DNA of 64,000 nucleotides from assembly GCA_025699025.1 (NCBI GenBank), contig JAILWJ010000003.1, positions 1 through 64,000 of the forward strand. Reading direction: 5' to 3'. The first letter of the stretch is position 1; each line of letters opens with the position of its first letter. Under the pieces are notes generated by a model. The model did not search any database. It worked only from the letters and a program-made list of their open reading frames with translations, and was not told the origin of the DNA. Made by a program: the position numbers and the translations under genes. This DNA comes from Nitrosarchaeum sp. GTDB lineage: Archaea > Thermoproteota > Nitrososphaeria > Nitrososphaerales > Nitrosopumilaceae. Positions 8,505 to 18,029 of the stretch are shown here, piece after piece.

Positions 8505-10649
8505 TTATTGTCTTGCTGAAGCTGTTGCCTCTGGTGAAGAGTTTACTGGATCAACTGTGATGGTCACAGTGTCAACTGCTGATCTTCCGTTATCATCATA
8601 CACCTTGAGTTCAAATGTCAAGACTTTGATTTCTCCATTTGCAACAACAGGACTGGTAAATGATGGGGTCGCAGTTGTAGCAGAAGATAGTGTTACTGTC
8701 TCTCCTGAAACTTGAGTCCAGCGGTAAGAGATGTTTTGTTCTTCAGGATCATGACTTGCGCTTCCATCCAATGAAACTTTGACATTCTCATTTACAATTC
8801 TATCCTCGCCCGCATTGGCAACTATATCCAAATTGAGTGTATTCATTACAGTTACGGTCATGCTGTCTGATGAAAAGTATCTTCCGTCACTTACAGTACA
8901 TGTCAAGGTTAGTTTTGTATCAGATACAACTGATGGGGCCATAAATGCGGCTATTGCGTTGTTGCTTGGAACGACTTGCACATTAGACGATTCCCATGAA
9001 AAAGTAATAGCATCGTTATCAGGATCGCTTCCAGTACACATGATGTTGACTAGAGCATTTTCATCCACAACTTGATCAGCACCAGCATTAGCAGTTGGTG
9101 CACCATTTTCTGGAACTGCAAAGATCACAACATTATCAATTCCACTCTTGCCGCTTGGATCAGTCACGGTCAACTGGAATTCAAGACGTTTAGAATCAGT
9201 TGGCAATACCTGAGGAGCAGTAAACGTAAAGGATGGACTTGTTGCATCAAAGTCGACAAATTCGCCAAAGATCTGCTTCCATTGGTATGTCAGAGGATCA
9301 CCATCAGGGTCAACACCAGTACCAATGATTTCTACTTGAGAGCCACCAATTACTCGTTTGTCAGAGCCAGCAAATGCTCTTGGAGGAGAATTCACGTTGG
9401 TTATAGTAATGGTTACTTCATCAGTATCATAATTACCATGAGGATCAGTGACGGTTAATTCAAAGACAAGTTCCTGGGTTGCAGAAACATGTGGAGTTGT
9501 AAAATAAACGGAAAATGATGCACGTTCATAAACGGTCATGGAAGGTCCTGATTTTTGAGCCCATGAATACTTTAGTTTTTCACCGTCAGGATCAGTGCCA
9601 GTTCCCTCGAGTTTTACAAGTGTATTTCCAAACACAGTTTGATCTGCACCTGCATTAGCGATTGGGGCACCATTAGATGGAAGAACTTTTACTAATGCTA
9701 ATGCATTTGCCCAGCCATTACCAGGAGAATAACCAGTTACTTGAAATGACAAGAGTTTTTCTGTTTCACCAACTTCTGGTGCTACAAACTGAACTTCTTG
9801 TCCGTTGAAAGCGCTTAATGTTGTAGGAATCCCAATCAATTGAACCCAAGAGTAGCTTATTGGTTTGCCATCTAATGTTTGTCCAGTAGCACGTAATGTT
9901 ACAGTATCGCCCTCAGTCACGGTTTGAAGAGGACCTGCGGAAACTGAAATACGCTTATTGTCAAGCAATCCAGTAAACGGGAATACATTTACGGTATCAC
10001 TAGCAATACCACCAAATCCATCATTTACAGTAATTTCAAAAACCATTGGCTCTAGATCAGAAAAATCAAGATACATTGGAAGTATGGTAAGGTGCTTTTG
10101 TGTAGTATAATCCAAGTCCGCATCTTGTCCAGAGAGTTGTTTCCAAGAATAAGACAGAACATCATCATCAGCATCAGAGACAGTTGGGATAATACTCATT
10201 GCATTAATTGTTGGCAATGCAAGTAGATCATTTCCTGCATCAACAAAAGGAACATGATTGACAGGATTTACAACGACTTCAATAATATCAGAATTACTAG
10301 CACCAATTGGATCAGTTACAGTTAATTCAAAAGTTAAAACCTTGATTTCCCCATTAATGACTTCTGGAGCCATAAAGGTCGGTTGTGGAATATTGTATGA
10401 GGACAGGGTTACAGGTTCGCCACCAATTTGAACCCACTTGAATATAAGTTCCTCTTCATCAGCATCGTAGCCTTCTCCGATTAGAGTGACGAGTTTATTC
10501 TCTTCTACATCTACAGAATTTGTTATTTGGGCAAAGGAGTACGATGCACTACCAAGTAAAAATACGGCAAAAGTTAAAGACATTAAGATTGATAATTTCA
10601 CGCACATTCTTTTGTAACCAGATATTAAAACCTTGTTTATCTTTATCAT
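8505..10649 (-). CDS. Secreted multi-domain PKD-like protein
   Basis: A 714-residue exported protein with an N-terminal signal (hydrophobic stretch LMSLTFAVFLLGSASYSFAQ). A shorter start at MCVKLSIL (10607) would give a more standard signal peptide. About seven ~90-residue Ig-like PKD/cadherin-like domains follow, several opening with ANAGADQ-type motifs, then DPDGD and a YSW/YQW-x-Q core tryptophan, and ending in LTVTDP-type strands. Such stacks usually serve in cell-surface adhesion or S-layer-associated stalks. No C-terminal anchor is seen. The protein stops just after the linker that would normally lead into another PKD unit (VNSSPEATA). Confidence 0.85.
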   Translation of the reverse strand: MIKINKVLISGYKRMCVKLSILMSLTFAVFLLGSASYSFAQITNSVDVEENKLVTLIGEGYDADEEELIFKWVQIGGEPVTLSSYNIPQPTFMAPEVINGEIKVLTFELTVTDPIGASNSDIIEVVVNPVNHVPFVDAGNDLLALPTINAMSIIPTVSDADDDVLSYSWKQLSGQDADLDYTTQKHLTILPMYLDFSDLEPMVFEITVNDGFGGIASDTVNVFPFTGLLDNKRISVSAGPLQTVTEGDTVTLRATGQTLDGKPISYSWVQLIGIPTTLSAFNGQEVQFVAPEVGETEKLLSFQVTGYSPGNGWANALALVKVLPSNGAPIANAGADQTVFGNTLVKLEGTGTDPDGEKLKYSWAQKSGPSMTVYERASFSVYFTTPHVSATQELVFELTVTDPHGNYDTDEVTITITNVNSPPRAFAGSDKRVIGGSQVEIIGTGVDPDGDPLTYQWKQIFGEFVDFDATSPSFTFTAPQVLPTDSKRLEFQLTVTDPSGKSGIDNVVIFAVPENGAPTANAGADQVVDENALVNIMCTGSDPDNDAITFSWESSNVQVVPSNNAIAAFMAPSVVSDTKLTLTCTVSDGRYFSSDSMTVTVMNTLNLDIVANAGEDRIVNENVKVSLDGSASHDPEEQNISYRWTQVSGETVTLSSATTATPSFTSPVVANGEIKVLTFELKVYDDNGRSAVDTVTITVDPVNSSPEATASARQ

Positions 10650-10720
10650 GAAATTCCTAAAACTCGTGTTTTACACCTAGGCAGAGAATAGTCAATCAAA
10701 AACAGTAGTTCAGAAGATGA

Positions 10721-11521
10721 TTATGAGTGAGATAATGCCATCTTCAAGGTAGCAAAAGATCCAGAGACCGTATGAACTTCAGATACGACGTTTTCAATAT
10801 TGAATTTTTTGAGCTCATCTGCAGTAAATGGGCCAATTGCAACAATAGGTATTTTCTTGAGATGTTCAATTAGTTTTGATTTATCATAATCTTTTGACAT
10901 GATTTCAAAAAAACCACGAACCGAGGAGACAGATGTAAAAACTATTCCATCAATTTTGTTTCCAGAGAATAATTCTCTAAACTCATTCCAGTGACTGGTA
11001 TCCCGAAATGCACAAACGTCATACAGATGAATTTCCAGAACATCAATTCCAATTTTGTTCAATAGTTCTTTTAAGAAAGGTGTTGAAGCCCCACTACGTG
11101 GTACAATTACTTTTTTTCCAGAAGCGTTGATTTTTGTAAATTCTTCCCCAACTCCCACAGATGAATATGTTGTAGGCTGATAATTCACTTTGATGCCCTC
11201 ATTTTCAAGTGCCAGTGTAGTTTTTGGACCGACGGACATCACCATGGTGTTTGAAATTGCAAGTTGTAATTTTTCATGTTTTCCCGTCTGTTTTGCAGTA
11301 TCAAAAAGAAGGGTTACTGCTTTTGAGCTCATAAACACAGAATAGTCAGGATTGTATTTTGAGATAGAGTCCAAGAACTCATCTACAATTTTTTCCCCCT
11401 TGCTAACAAGCTCAATTGTGGGCAATGCGATAGGATTTGCATGGTGCTGTTTTGCAAGATCAATGAACTCTGCAGCATCGTCTTTTGAGCGAGTTATTGC
11501 AATCGTCTTTCCATCGAGCAT
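10721..11521 (-). CDS. hemD: Uroporphyrinogen-III synthase
   Basis: A 266-residue HemD-family protein, which cyclises hydroxymethylbilane to uroporphyrinogen III. Sequence conservation is always low in this family. Support comes from the N-terminal KTIAITRSKDDAAEF, the SVFMSSKAV and GIVFTSVSSVRGF (F-T-S) stretches, IPIVAIGPFTADELK near the C-terminus, and its place directly after cobA. ATG 11521 is one base after the cobA stop. It is the last gene of the tetrapyrrole operon. Confidence 0.88.
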   Translation of the reverse strand: MLDGKTIAITRSKDDAAEFIDLAKQHHANPIALPTIELVSKGEKIVDEFLDSISKYNPDYSVFMSSKAVTLLFDTAKQTGKHEKLQLAISNTMVMSVGPKTTLALENEGIKVNYQPTTYSSVGVGEEFTKINASGKKVIVPRSGASTPFLKELLNKIGIDVLEIHLYDVCAFRDTSHWNEFRELFSGNKIDGIVFTSVSSVRGFFEIMSKDYDKSKLIEHLKKIPIVAIGPFTADELKKFNIENVVSEVHTVSGSFATLKMALSHS

Positions 11522-11522
11522 A

Positions 11523-12263
11523 TCATTTCCACCCTATTGTTTTTGATAATTCAACAACGTTTCCTATAATAATATTAGTTGGAGGTACAATCTTGTTTTG
11601 TCTTACGAGTTTTGCTATATTAGATACTGTTCCAGTAATCATTTTTTGTTGAGGCGTAGTTCCGTTTTGGATTACTGCCACCGGAGTATTTTTATCCATT
11701 CCACCAGCAACAAGCTGTTTGCATATGGTGTCTATCCTAGACAGACCCATCATGATCACAATAGTATCAACAGACTTTGCGAGTCTTTTCCATTTTACAA
11801 TTTCTTTTTTCTTTTCAGGATCTTCATGTCCGGTCACAAACACAACAGATGAAGCGTGTTTCCTATGTGTTAGTGGAATTCCAGCATAAGTTGCAGAACC
11901 AATTCCAGATGTGATTCCGGGTACAATTTCATATTTTATGTTGTGGAGTTTGAGAAATTCTGCCTCTTCACCACCTCGACCAAAAATTATTGGATCCCCG
12001 CCCTTTAGTCTGACCACATTTTTTTTAGATTTTGCATATTTTACCATTAAATCATTTGTGGTGTCTTGATGAGTTGTGTCATCACCAACGGCACGGCCAA
12101 CATAGACCTTTTCGGCTTTTTTTGGAATCATGGAAAGAATTTTTTTGCTAACCAGTCGGTCATAGAGAACAACATCGGCATGCTGAATTAATTCTACAGC
12201 ACGCAGAGTAATGAGCTTATGATCGCCAGGACCGGCACCCACTAGATAGACTTTGCCTGTCAT
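11523..12263 (-). CDS. cobA: Uroporphyrinogen-III C-methyltransferase
   Basis: A 246-residue SAM-dependent methyltransferase that makes precorrin-2, the branch point to sirohaem, cobalamin and alternative haem. Signatures are GAGPGDHKLITLRAVELI at the N-terminus, VRLKGGDPIIFGRGGEE, PGITSGIGSATYAGIPLTHR, and a GTTPQQK segment. I chose ATG 12263 because it overlaps the hemC stop as ATGA and gives the family's usual N-terminus. Earlier in-frame starts at 12275 (ATG) and 12296 (TTG) would run far into hemC. Confidence 0.94.
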   Translation of the reverse strand: MTGKVYLVGAGPGDHKLITLRAVELIQHADVVLYDRLVSKKILSMIPKKAEKVYVGRAVGDDTTHQDTTNDLMVKYAKSKKNVVRLKGGDPIIFGRGGEEAEFLKLHNIKYEIVPGITSGIGSATYAGIPLTHRKHASSVVFVTGHEDPEKKKEIVKWKRLAKSVDTIVIMMGLSRIDTICKQLVAGGMDKNTPVAVIQNGTTPQQKMITGTVSNIAKLVRQNKIVPPTNIIIGNVVELSKTIGWK

Positions 12264-13195
12264 TTCGTATTCCATTCCTCCACCTTTTCTCTCCAATTTA
12301 ATGCAAGGTCATTTACTCCTTTTTGACGCAGTTCTTTTCCAGCACTTGTTCCCAGAAGACGAGGATTATTTTTTGGACCAGTCTTTGTAACAAATAATGA
12401 CTGCTTGCCATCAACGGAGAACGCGCTTACATCAATAGTCATGTCATTGCCATTTGATTTTGCATATGCACCGACAGGAAATCGACATCCAGAATCAACA
12501 TAGTCAGACAGGGCTCGTTCTGCTTCTATCTCCAATCTAGAATCATGATCTTCGATTTTTTTAAGCATTTGAATTGTTGCAGTGTCATCTTTTCTGGCTA
12601 CAATTGCCAATGCCCCCTGACCAGGTGAAGGAGAAAAATCTTCAACGGTCAATGGAGAAAACTGCACATCAACTCCAAGCCTTAAAAGTCCAGCTTGAGC
12701 AAGTACGATTGCATCATATTTTCCCATGGATGTTTTGTTTATTCTTGTTTCAATATTTCCACGGATTGGTTTTACTGTTACATCAGGCCGTTTTCTGGAT
12801 ATTTGTACTGCTCGCCGAAGTGAGCTTGTACCAATCACAGCACCAGATTTTATTGTTTCAAGCGTAGAGCCATCTGATGAGATAAACACGTCATTTACTG
12901 CCTCTCTTTTTGGAATGCAGGCTAAAACAAGGCTTTCGTCAAGCTGTGATGGAACATCTTTTAGACTGTGTACTGCAAAATCAACTTCTTTTTGTACAAC
13001 TGCCCTGTCAATTTCTTTTTCAAATATTCCTTTTTGGTTGATCGTAAAAAGAGGCCTTGCGTCAGTGTCGCCTTGTGTCTTTATTGTTTTGATTTCAAAA
13101 GCTATTTGCGGATATGTTTTTTTGAGTTCAGCAATAACCCAGTTTGTTTGTGCAAGAGATAATTGGCTTCCTCTTGCCCCAATCACATACTTCAA
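12260..13195 (-). CDS. hemC: Hydroxymethylbilane synthase (porphobilinogen deaminase)
   Basis: A 311-residue HemC that polymerises four porphobilinogens into hydroxymethylbilane. It begins KYVIGARGSQLSLAQ, contains the substrate-binding HSLKDVPS and the GTSSLRRAVQ and PIRGNIETRI segments, and keeps the dipyrromethane-cofactor Cys in DSGCRFPVGAYA. The start is TTG 13195, overlapping the hemL stop as TTGA. Confidence 0.95.
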   Translation of the reverse strand: MKYVIGARGSQLSLAQTNWVIAELKKTYPQIAFEIKTIKTQGDTDARPLFTINQKGIFEKEIDRAVVQKEVDFAVHSLKDVPSQLDESLVLACIPKREAVNDVFISSDGSTLETIKSGAVIGTSSLRRAVQISRKRPDVTVKPIRGNIETRINKTSMGKYDAIVLAQAGLLRLGVDVQFSPLTVEDFSPSPGQGALAIVARKDDTATIQMLKKIEDHDSRLEIEAERALSDYVDSGCRFPVGAYAKSNGNDMTIDVSAFSVDGKQSLFVTKTGPKNNPRLLGTSAGKELRQKGVNDLALNWREKVEEWNTK

Positions 13196-14472
13196 TTCTT
13201 CACCGATTTTAGTGCAACCTCATATGCATCTAGAGTTCTGTTAAGATCGGCAGAAGTATGAGAGTCGGACAAAAATACGACCTCAAACTGCGAGGGGGCG
13301 ATGAATATTCCCTGTCGTAGAAGCGAGCGGAATAACTTTTGGAATTTTTTGGAATCTGCGTTTTTTGATGTTTGATAGTTAACCACAGGCTCAGTTGTAA
13401 AAAAAATCTGAAACATTGAAGATATAGAATTTATCTGATGGGGAATTTTCAGATCAGTTGCCATATCGTCCAAAGATCTAGTAAATCGCAAGGTGTATTT
13501 TTCAAGTTTAGAGTATAATTTGTTTTTAATTTTGTTTATTGTCTTAATGGAACTGATGGCAGCACTTACCGATACTGGATTTCCTGCAAAAGTGCTTGCT
13601 TGGTAAACTTTGCCACCAGGAGAAAGTAAGTCCATTATCTCTTTTCTTCCTCCAACTGCTGCAATTGTAAACCCGTTTCCCAATGCTTTTCCGAGTGTTG
13701 TGATGTCAGGTCTTATTCTAAAGTGCTTCTGTGCGCCACCGGAAGATATACGAAATCCGGTAACAACTTCGTCAAATATTAGAGGAATATCATTTTCTTT
13801 TGTGATTTTTCTAATCTCAGATAGGAAATTACTTGTAGGTAGGATCAATCCCATGTTTGCAAGAACGGGTTCCACGATTACACCAGCTACATCTTTATTC
13901 TTTCTGAGTGTCTGTTCGAGATCTTGCACATTGTTGTATTGAACAACCAGTGTGTTTTTTGATACCTCATCTAATCCACCATCAGATACAGATATGCCAT
14001 TATGTGCAGAACCAGAGCCTGCCTTTACAAGTACAGAGTCATGGGCGCCATGATAGCATCCTTCAAATTTTATAATTTTTTTCTTTTTTGTAAATCCTCG
14101 TGCAAGACGGATTGCAGTCATTGTTGCTTCGCCGCCAGTATTTACAAGACGAACCTTATCGATTGAAGGGTAATTTCCTATAATTAATTTAGATAACTCG
14201 ATCTCAGATTTAGTCGGAGTGCAATATAATGTTCCACGAGCAATCTGTTTTGAAACTGCCTGAATTATTTCCTTTCGCCTGTGTCCTAAAAGTAATGCAC
14301 CGTAGCCATTGCAAAAATCAATGTATTTTTTGTTCTCTTCGTCCCAAATGTATGCACCATTTGAGTTTTTAGTAAAGAACGGATATGGCTCAAAGTATCG
14401 GACAGGGCTATTTACTCCTGATGGGATAACCTTCTTTGATTCTGAGAACAGCTGCAAATTTGTCAATATCAT
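13192..14472 (-). CDS. hemL: Glutamate-1-semialdehyde 2,1-aminomutase
   Basis: A 426-residue PLP enzyme of class III aminotransferases that converts glutamate-1-semialdehyde to 5-aminolevulinate. Signatures are IPSGVNSPVRYF at the N-terminus, FCNGYGALLLGHR, the substrate-channel VNTGGEATMTAIRLAR, and the PLP lysine in TLGKALGNGF. It is first in the hemL-hemC-cobA-hemD operon. hemA and hemB, which complete the C5 route, are not in the window. An AT-rich TATA-like stretch lies about 30 bases before the ATG. Confidence 0.95.
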   Translation of the reverse strand: MILTNLQLFSESKKVIPSGVNSPVRYFEPYPFFTKNSNGAYIWDEENKKYIDFCNGYGALLLGHRRKEIIQAVSKQIARGTLYCTPTKSEIELSKLIIGNYPSIDKVRLVNTGGEATMTAIRLARGFTKKKKIIKFEGCYHGAHDSVLVKAGSGSAHNGISVSDGGLDEVSKNTLVVQYNNVQDLEQTLRKNKDVAGVIVEPVLANMGLILPTSNFLSEIRKITKENDIPLIFDEVVTGFRISSGGAQKHFRIRPDITTLGKALGNGFTIAAVGGRKEIMDLLSPGGKVYQASTFAGNPVSVSAAISSIKTINKIKNKLYSKLEKYTLRFTRSLDDMATDLKIPHQINSISSMFQIFFTTEPVVNYQTSKNADSKKFQKLFRSLLRQGIFIAPSQFEVVFLSDSHTSADLNRTLDAYEVALKSVKN

Positions 14473-14604
14473 GCTTCTAACATGGTCATTATTATTCGTA
14501 AAAGCCAGGATGACACCATTCAGGCATTAATACAATAAAGTCAGCACGATAATTGAACTTACAAATACCAAGACACAACACATAACACTTTCATCTCATC
14601 GCAT

Positions 14605-14736
14605 TTAAGAGGAGTTTTCGGATGCAGATTCTTTTACTATTTGTTTAATGATCTCTGCCACCTCTTTTGACAACAATATCTTTGAAAATGAAGCGCTGTC
14701 ATGCTCAAGTAAGAAAGAAGTAGGCATTGACCACAT
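14605..14736 (-). CDS. Doubtful 43-residue ORF
   Basis: A reading frame starting MWSMPTSFLLEHDSASF and ending KQIVKESASENSS. The frame stays open further upstream, to about 14802, without another good start. The C-terminal half looks like an ordinary amphipathic helix, the N-terminal part is hydrophobic, and no family is recognisable. In its favour, the palindrome TTCTATATAGAA lies 62 bases before the ATG, the same distance as the related palindrome before pstC. It may be a true microprotein, the remains of a longer gene, or chance. Confidence 0.25.
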   Translation of the reverse strand: MWSMPTSFLLEHDSASFSKILLSKEVAEIIKQIVKESASENSS

Positions 14737-14797
14737 TAGGAGAAAACACGATAAAAGAGAATTGTGAATAGTTCCTGTAATTAACTGAGATTTTGTA

Positions 14798-14809
14798 TTC
14801 TATATAGAA
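14798..14809. promoter_or_regulatory. Palindrome TTCTATATAGAA, copy 1
   Basis: A perfect 12-bp palindrome in intergenic DNA. It is identical to the copy at 23576-23587 upstream of pstS and one mismatch from the copies at 19065 and 21862. It lies 62 bases upstream of the doubtful ORF at 14605-14736. Confidence 0.45.
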
Positions 14810-14820
14810 AAGTAGAGATT

Positions 14821-14955
14821 TCAACACATATGAAAACGTGGTAATGTTTTTTCATTACATTGCACACATATCTCTTGAAATAATAAATTACAATTTGAAC
14901 ATTTTAGACAATGCTTCAAATACCGTCCACACTTACGGCAGCTTTCATCAGGCAT
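14821..14955 (-). CDS. 44-residue double-CxxC zinc-ribbon microprotein
   Basis: A tiny gene of 44 residues with eight cysteines arranged C6-x2-C9, C16-x2-C19-x2-C22, C30-x2-C33 and a C-terminal Cys. This is the pattern of a small zinc-binding protein with two knuckle pairs. Its ATG shares a base with the stop codon of the upstream gene (TAATG), so the two are almost certainly translated together. The function is unknown; a zinc chaperone or an adaptor to the upstream protein are possibilities only. Confidence 0.7.
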   Translation of the reverse strand: MPDESCRKCGRYLKHCLKCSNCNLLFQEICVQCNEKTLPRFHMC

Positions 14956-15368
14956 TATACGTAAAGTAGATCATGTATCTTCCAATCAAAATCCTGAATA
15001 ATAAACAAGATCTTTTTGGCAAGGTATCTTGAAATCACATCAAGATCAGATAATACAAAAATTGCTCCTTGTGAATACGGAAAAATAAATTCTAAAAGAG
15101 TTGTTCTTTGTAAAGTAATAAAATCAAGAGGGCCAATTAAATCATCAAATTCCATACTAAGTGAGGTTTGTAATGTCCTCTGCATAAAGAACATCTCTGT
15201 TTCTTGAGCAGACGTTTTTGTAAAAATTCTATCATTGCGAAAGTGATGTTCTATTGCTTTTCCATTCTTGTTCAATGAGGTTACAAAATAAATGTGCTCA
15301 TCAGAAGATAAAATTTCTTTACACAAGCGTGAAACCGAAGTATTTCGCTCAAGATTAGACGACGCCAT
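14955..15368 (-). CDS. Thaumarchaeal DUF6659-like protein
   Basis: A 137-residue protein starting MASSNLERNTSVSRLCKEIL. The layout resembles the roadblock/longin-like DUF6659 proteins that are common in ammonia-oxidising archaea: an N-terminal LC-x2-IL helix, a central F-x-T-S-L-N-K-N-G-K strand turn, and a C-terminal hydrophobic sheet ending in an ISRYLAKKIL helix. That assignment is from memory of the pattern and is uncertain. I moved the start 23 codons in from the longest frame (15437): a TTTAT element lies ~25 bases before ATG 15368, and the longer N-terminus would be an unlikely Cys-rich extension. It is coupled to the zinc-ribbon gene downstream. Confidence 0.65.
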   Translation of the reverse strand: MASSNLERNTSVSRLCKEILSSDEHIYFVTSLNKNGKAIEHHFRNDRIFTKTSAQETEMFFMQRTLQTSLSMEFDDLIGPLDFITLQRTTLLEFIFPYSQGAIFVLSDLDVISRYLAKKILFIIQDFDWKIHDLLYV

Positions 15369-15609
15369 CAGTCTATAGAACACATAAAGACCACAAAAAC
15401 AGAATGTATGTAGTTTTGATAAAATACAGTAGACCATAGAGACTACGTAGTACTATGATTTGTCATATCTTAATCCCAAATGTTTGCCTGAAAACAACAC
15501 AATTACGACAATGTCAATGCATTAAATCACAGTTTGGTAAAAATGTGAAATGATTAACAAATTCACATGGTGTCACATGACATTAAGAAGGTGTTTGATG
15601 AATTAAAGC

Positions 15610-16269
15610 TCATTGATGTTTTGTATGAGATGCTATGCGTTCCTCGGTCGGTCTGTGTTTTCCAGTGACGATGTAGTTGATTGCATCACTCATAAACACC
15701 GCGTGATCACCAATTCGTTCCAAGTATCTCAAAAGCAACGCTTCAGCTAAAGCGCACTTGGTGTCATGTGAGTCTATTAATTTTGGTAGTCTTTCTTTGT
15801 AGATTTTATCGATAAATCGTTCATCCTCTCGAATAATTGCAGCTTTTCTGACATCCAGTTCTGCAAAAGACATTACAGCCTCTTTTATCATGTGTTTTAC
15901 TTTTTTTGATGATTCAACCAAAGACGCATTTTTACATGCAGAGATATCTCCAAACAAGTCACGTACCAGTGTAATATCATATGCATACCGGCCAAATCTT
16001 GAAAATGCATAGGATATCTCAGTAGATGAACGAATCAGCCTGAAATCGTCTGCAACAGGTTGGAATTTTAAAAGCATGTCAAATGTCAAATCCTCAACTT
16101 CAAAGTATTTAGCACGAATTGCATCAGATAGCTGTAAGACTTTGTCTTTGGTATTAGTACCATCCAGATAGGAATCTATTGCAAGGGTAATAGACTCAAT
16201 TACCATATCTCCCATTTCAGCCATGATAAAAGAGAGCTTTTGCAAAGAGGGATCTATTAAGCGAGTCAT
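15610..16269 (-). CDS. phoU: PhoU-family phosphate uptake regulator
   Basis: A 219-residue all-helical protein with two PhoU repeats (TLAIDSYLDG..., then a second half with DERFIDKIYKERLPKLI). The metal-site E/D-x3-D pattern of PhoU helices and the RYLERIGDHAVFMSDAINYIVTG ending are visible. PhoU proteins damp Pst transport and adjust the phosphate signal. It starts directly after the pstB stop and is last in the pstC-pstA-pstB-phoU operon. Confidence 0.92.
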   Translation of the reverse strand: MTRLIDPSLQKLSFIMAEMGDMVIESITLAIDSYLDGTNTKDKVLQLSDAIRAKYFEVEDLTFDMLLKFQPVADDFRLIRSSTEISYAFSRFGRYAYDITLVRDLFGDISACKNASLVESSKKVKHMIKEAVMSFAELDVRKAAIIREDERFIDKIYKERLPKLIDSHDTKCALAEALLLRYLERIGDHAVFMSDAINYIVTGKHRPTEERIASHTKHQ

Positions 16270-17106
16270 TTATCCAAACTGACCCTGAACATATTTTGCA
16301 GTTAATTCATTTTTTGGATCCGTAAAGAGTTTTTTTGTTTCTCTGAATTCTATCAGATCACCCAGGTACATAAATCCGGTGTAATCTGAAACCCTTACAG
16401 CTTGTTGCATGTTATGAGTGACAATGATGATAGTGTATTCTTTTTTCAGTTCTGTGATTGTTTCTTCAATTTTCTGGGTTGCAATTGGATCAAGAGCGGA
16501 GGCAGGCTCATCCATAAGTAAAACTTCAGGTTGTATTGCCAACGCTCTTGCTATACACAGTCGCTGTTGTTGGCCTCCAGAAAGTTCAATGGCTGATTTT
16601 TTCAGGTCATCTTTGACCTCATCCCAGAGATATGCCATTTTTAGCGAATCCTCAACTATTTCATCCAGGATTTTTTTATCCTTTACACCATTTAGTTTTA
16701 AACCTGCAACCACATTATCATAGATAGACATTGTGGGAAATGGGTTTGGCTTTTGGAAAACCATACCGACTTTTCTTCGGTGGTATATTGGGTCAATTGA
16801 TTTATCATAAAGATCAATATCATCTATCATCACTTTGCCTTCGACTTTGGCACTCTTTGTCATATCATGCATTCTGTTAAGACATCGCAGAAAGGTAGTC
16901 TTACCACATCCAGAGGGCCCAATCAAAGCAGTGACCGATTTTTCAGGAAACTTCATCGTGATATTTTTAACGGCTGCAAAATCGCCGTAACTAATGGTGA
17001 CGTTTTCGGCTACCATTTTGAATTTTTTTTCTTTTTCAGGCAAATGTGAGGGAGGTTCTGAAACAGATGAATTATCAAAAGTAGATCTAATACTCAATGC
17101 TGTCAT
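16270..17106 (-). CDS. pstB: Phosphate ABC transporter ATPase PstB
   Basis: A 278-residue ABC ATPase that powers high-affinity phosphate uptake. Walker A is GPSGCGKTT, the signature is [15 protein letters not shown], Walker B is [11 protein letters not shown], and the H-loop is [11 protein letters not shown]. PstB-specific stretches include LRCLNRMHD and the C-terminal [21 protein letters not shown]. It overlaps pstA as ATGA. An N-terminal extension of ~30 residues ([18 protein letters not shown]) precedes the ABC fold. Confidence 0.96.
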   Translation of the reverse strand: MTALSIRSTFDNSSVSEPPSHLPEKEKKFKMVAENVTISYGDFAAVKNITMKFPEKSVTALIGPSGCGKTTFLRCLNRMHDMTKSAKVEGKVMIDDIDLYDKSIDPIYHRRKVGMVFQKPNPFPTMSIYDNVVAGLKLNGVKDKKILDEIVEDSLKMAYLWDEVKDDLKKSAIELSGGQQQRLCIARALAIQPEVLLMDEPASALDPIATQKIEETITELKKEYTIIIVTHNMQQAVRVSDYTGFMYLGDLIEFRETKKLFTDPKNELTAKYVQGQFG

Positions 17107-18029
17107 TTTTTAATAATAGCTCCTTGTTTAATTAATCGTCCGAAAATATTATTTCCCTTTTTGCTTGCAAAATAATATCTAACCCCCAAATTGATGCCAA
17201 GAATGATCATTATCAGAACCAGTGCAGCACCCCAACCTTGTAACTGGGCACTATCATAAGGCAACAGGGATAACCGCCATATCCTCAGAGGAAGTGCATC
17301 CATGGGAACATCCATGCTTCTAAAGAAAGTACTGCTTCCAAGAATGGTCATGATTAATGGGGCGGTTTCACCGCCGATTCTGGAAACAGACAACAAAATG
17401 CCAGTAATCATCCCACTTTTTGCAGCAGAGATTACAATTCGAATAGTAATCACCCATTTTTTTAGACCTAATGCAGTCCCAGCTTCTCGATACGTCATAG
17501 GAACCATTTTCAGTGATTCCTCAGTTGTTCTAGCAACAATTGGAAACATGATAAGCGACAAGGCAAAGGCTCCTGCCCAAACAGAAAAGTGGCCAAGGAT
17601 CAGAACTATCAGCAAGAATGCAAAGATTCCAAGTACAATCGATGGAAATTCCATAAAAACGTCATTAAAAAATCGGATGTAATGTGCAAGTCTATTATCA
17701 CCATATTCAGAAAGAAATATTCCGGACATCACACCTATTGGAACACCGATAAGGCTAGACAGACCAATAATAATCAGAGTACCTTGAATTGCAGGGCCAA
17801 TTCCGCCCTCGCCTGAACCTATCGACCCAGGAGTGGCTGTAAGGAATTCATAACTAATTGCAGCTGCACCATTTTTAAAAACTTCAACCAATATACTTCC
17901 AAGCGGGATAATTGCAATTATCACACATGCAAAGACCACCGCTCTAACTGCCTTATCAACAACTAGTCTTTTCTCAACGTTTTGCTTGAATAATGCCCGA
18001 TATTCTTGTCGTCTCTGGTTTGTTGTCAA
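17103..18029 (-). CDS. pstA: Phosphate ABC transporter permease PstA
   Basis: A 308-residue membrane permease with six predicted segments and the EAA-type loop ([20 protein letters not shown]). The [18 protein letters not shown] stretch is diagnostic for PstA. It forms the channel with PstC. Its TTG start overlaps the pstC stop as TTGA. Confidence 0.95.
   Translation of the reverse strand: MTTNQRRQEYRALFKQNVEKRLVVDKAVRAVVFACVIIAIIPLGSILVEVFKNGAAAISYEFLTATPGSIGSGEGGIGPAIQGTLIIIGLSSLIGVPIGVMSGIFLSEYGDNRLAHYIRFFNDVFMEFPSIVLGIFAFLLIVLILGHFSVWAGAFALSLIMFPIVARTTEESLKMVPMTYREAGTALGLKKWVITIRIVISAAKSGMITGILLSVSRIGGETAPLIMTILGSSTFFRSMDVPMDALPLRIWRLSLLPYDSAQLQGWGAALVLIMIILGINLGVRYYFASKKGNNIFGRLIKQGAIIKK

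Larger units (their letters stand above)
14473..14820. other. Intergenic stretch with one doubtful small ORF and one palindrome
   Basis: These 348 bases separate the haem operon from the next certain gene. Nothing recognisable lies in 14473-14604. The rest holds a 43-codon minus-strand reading frame (14605-14736) and a perfect 12-bp palindrome at 14798-14809; both are listed separately. Confidence 0.5.

Noticed and set aside
8505-8520. Possible truncation of the PKD-like protein by a premature stop
   Set aside because: It ends at the linker before a further domain, but no coding frame resumes after the stop, so there is no evidence of decay.
9072-9458. 128-codon plus-strand frame inside the PKD-like gene
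   Set aside because: It is antisense to a clear multi-domain secreted protein, with no start signals and a composition unlike real proteins.
12726-13244. 172-codon plus-strand frame across hemC and the start of hemL
   Set aside because: It is antisense to the well-supported hemC gene and to its junction with hemL, so it is a shadow frame.
15544-15580. Inverted repeat TGTGAA...TTCACA near the phoU 3' end
   Set aside because: Arms of six bases with a 12-base loop in AT-rich DNA are too weak to claim as terminator or operator.
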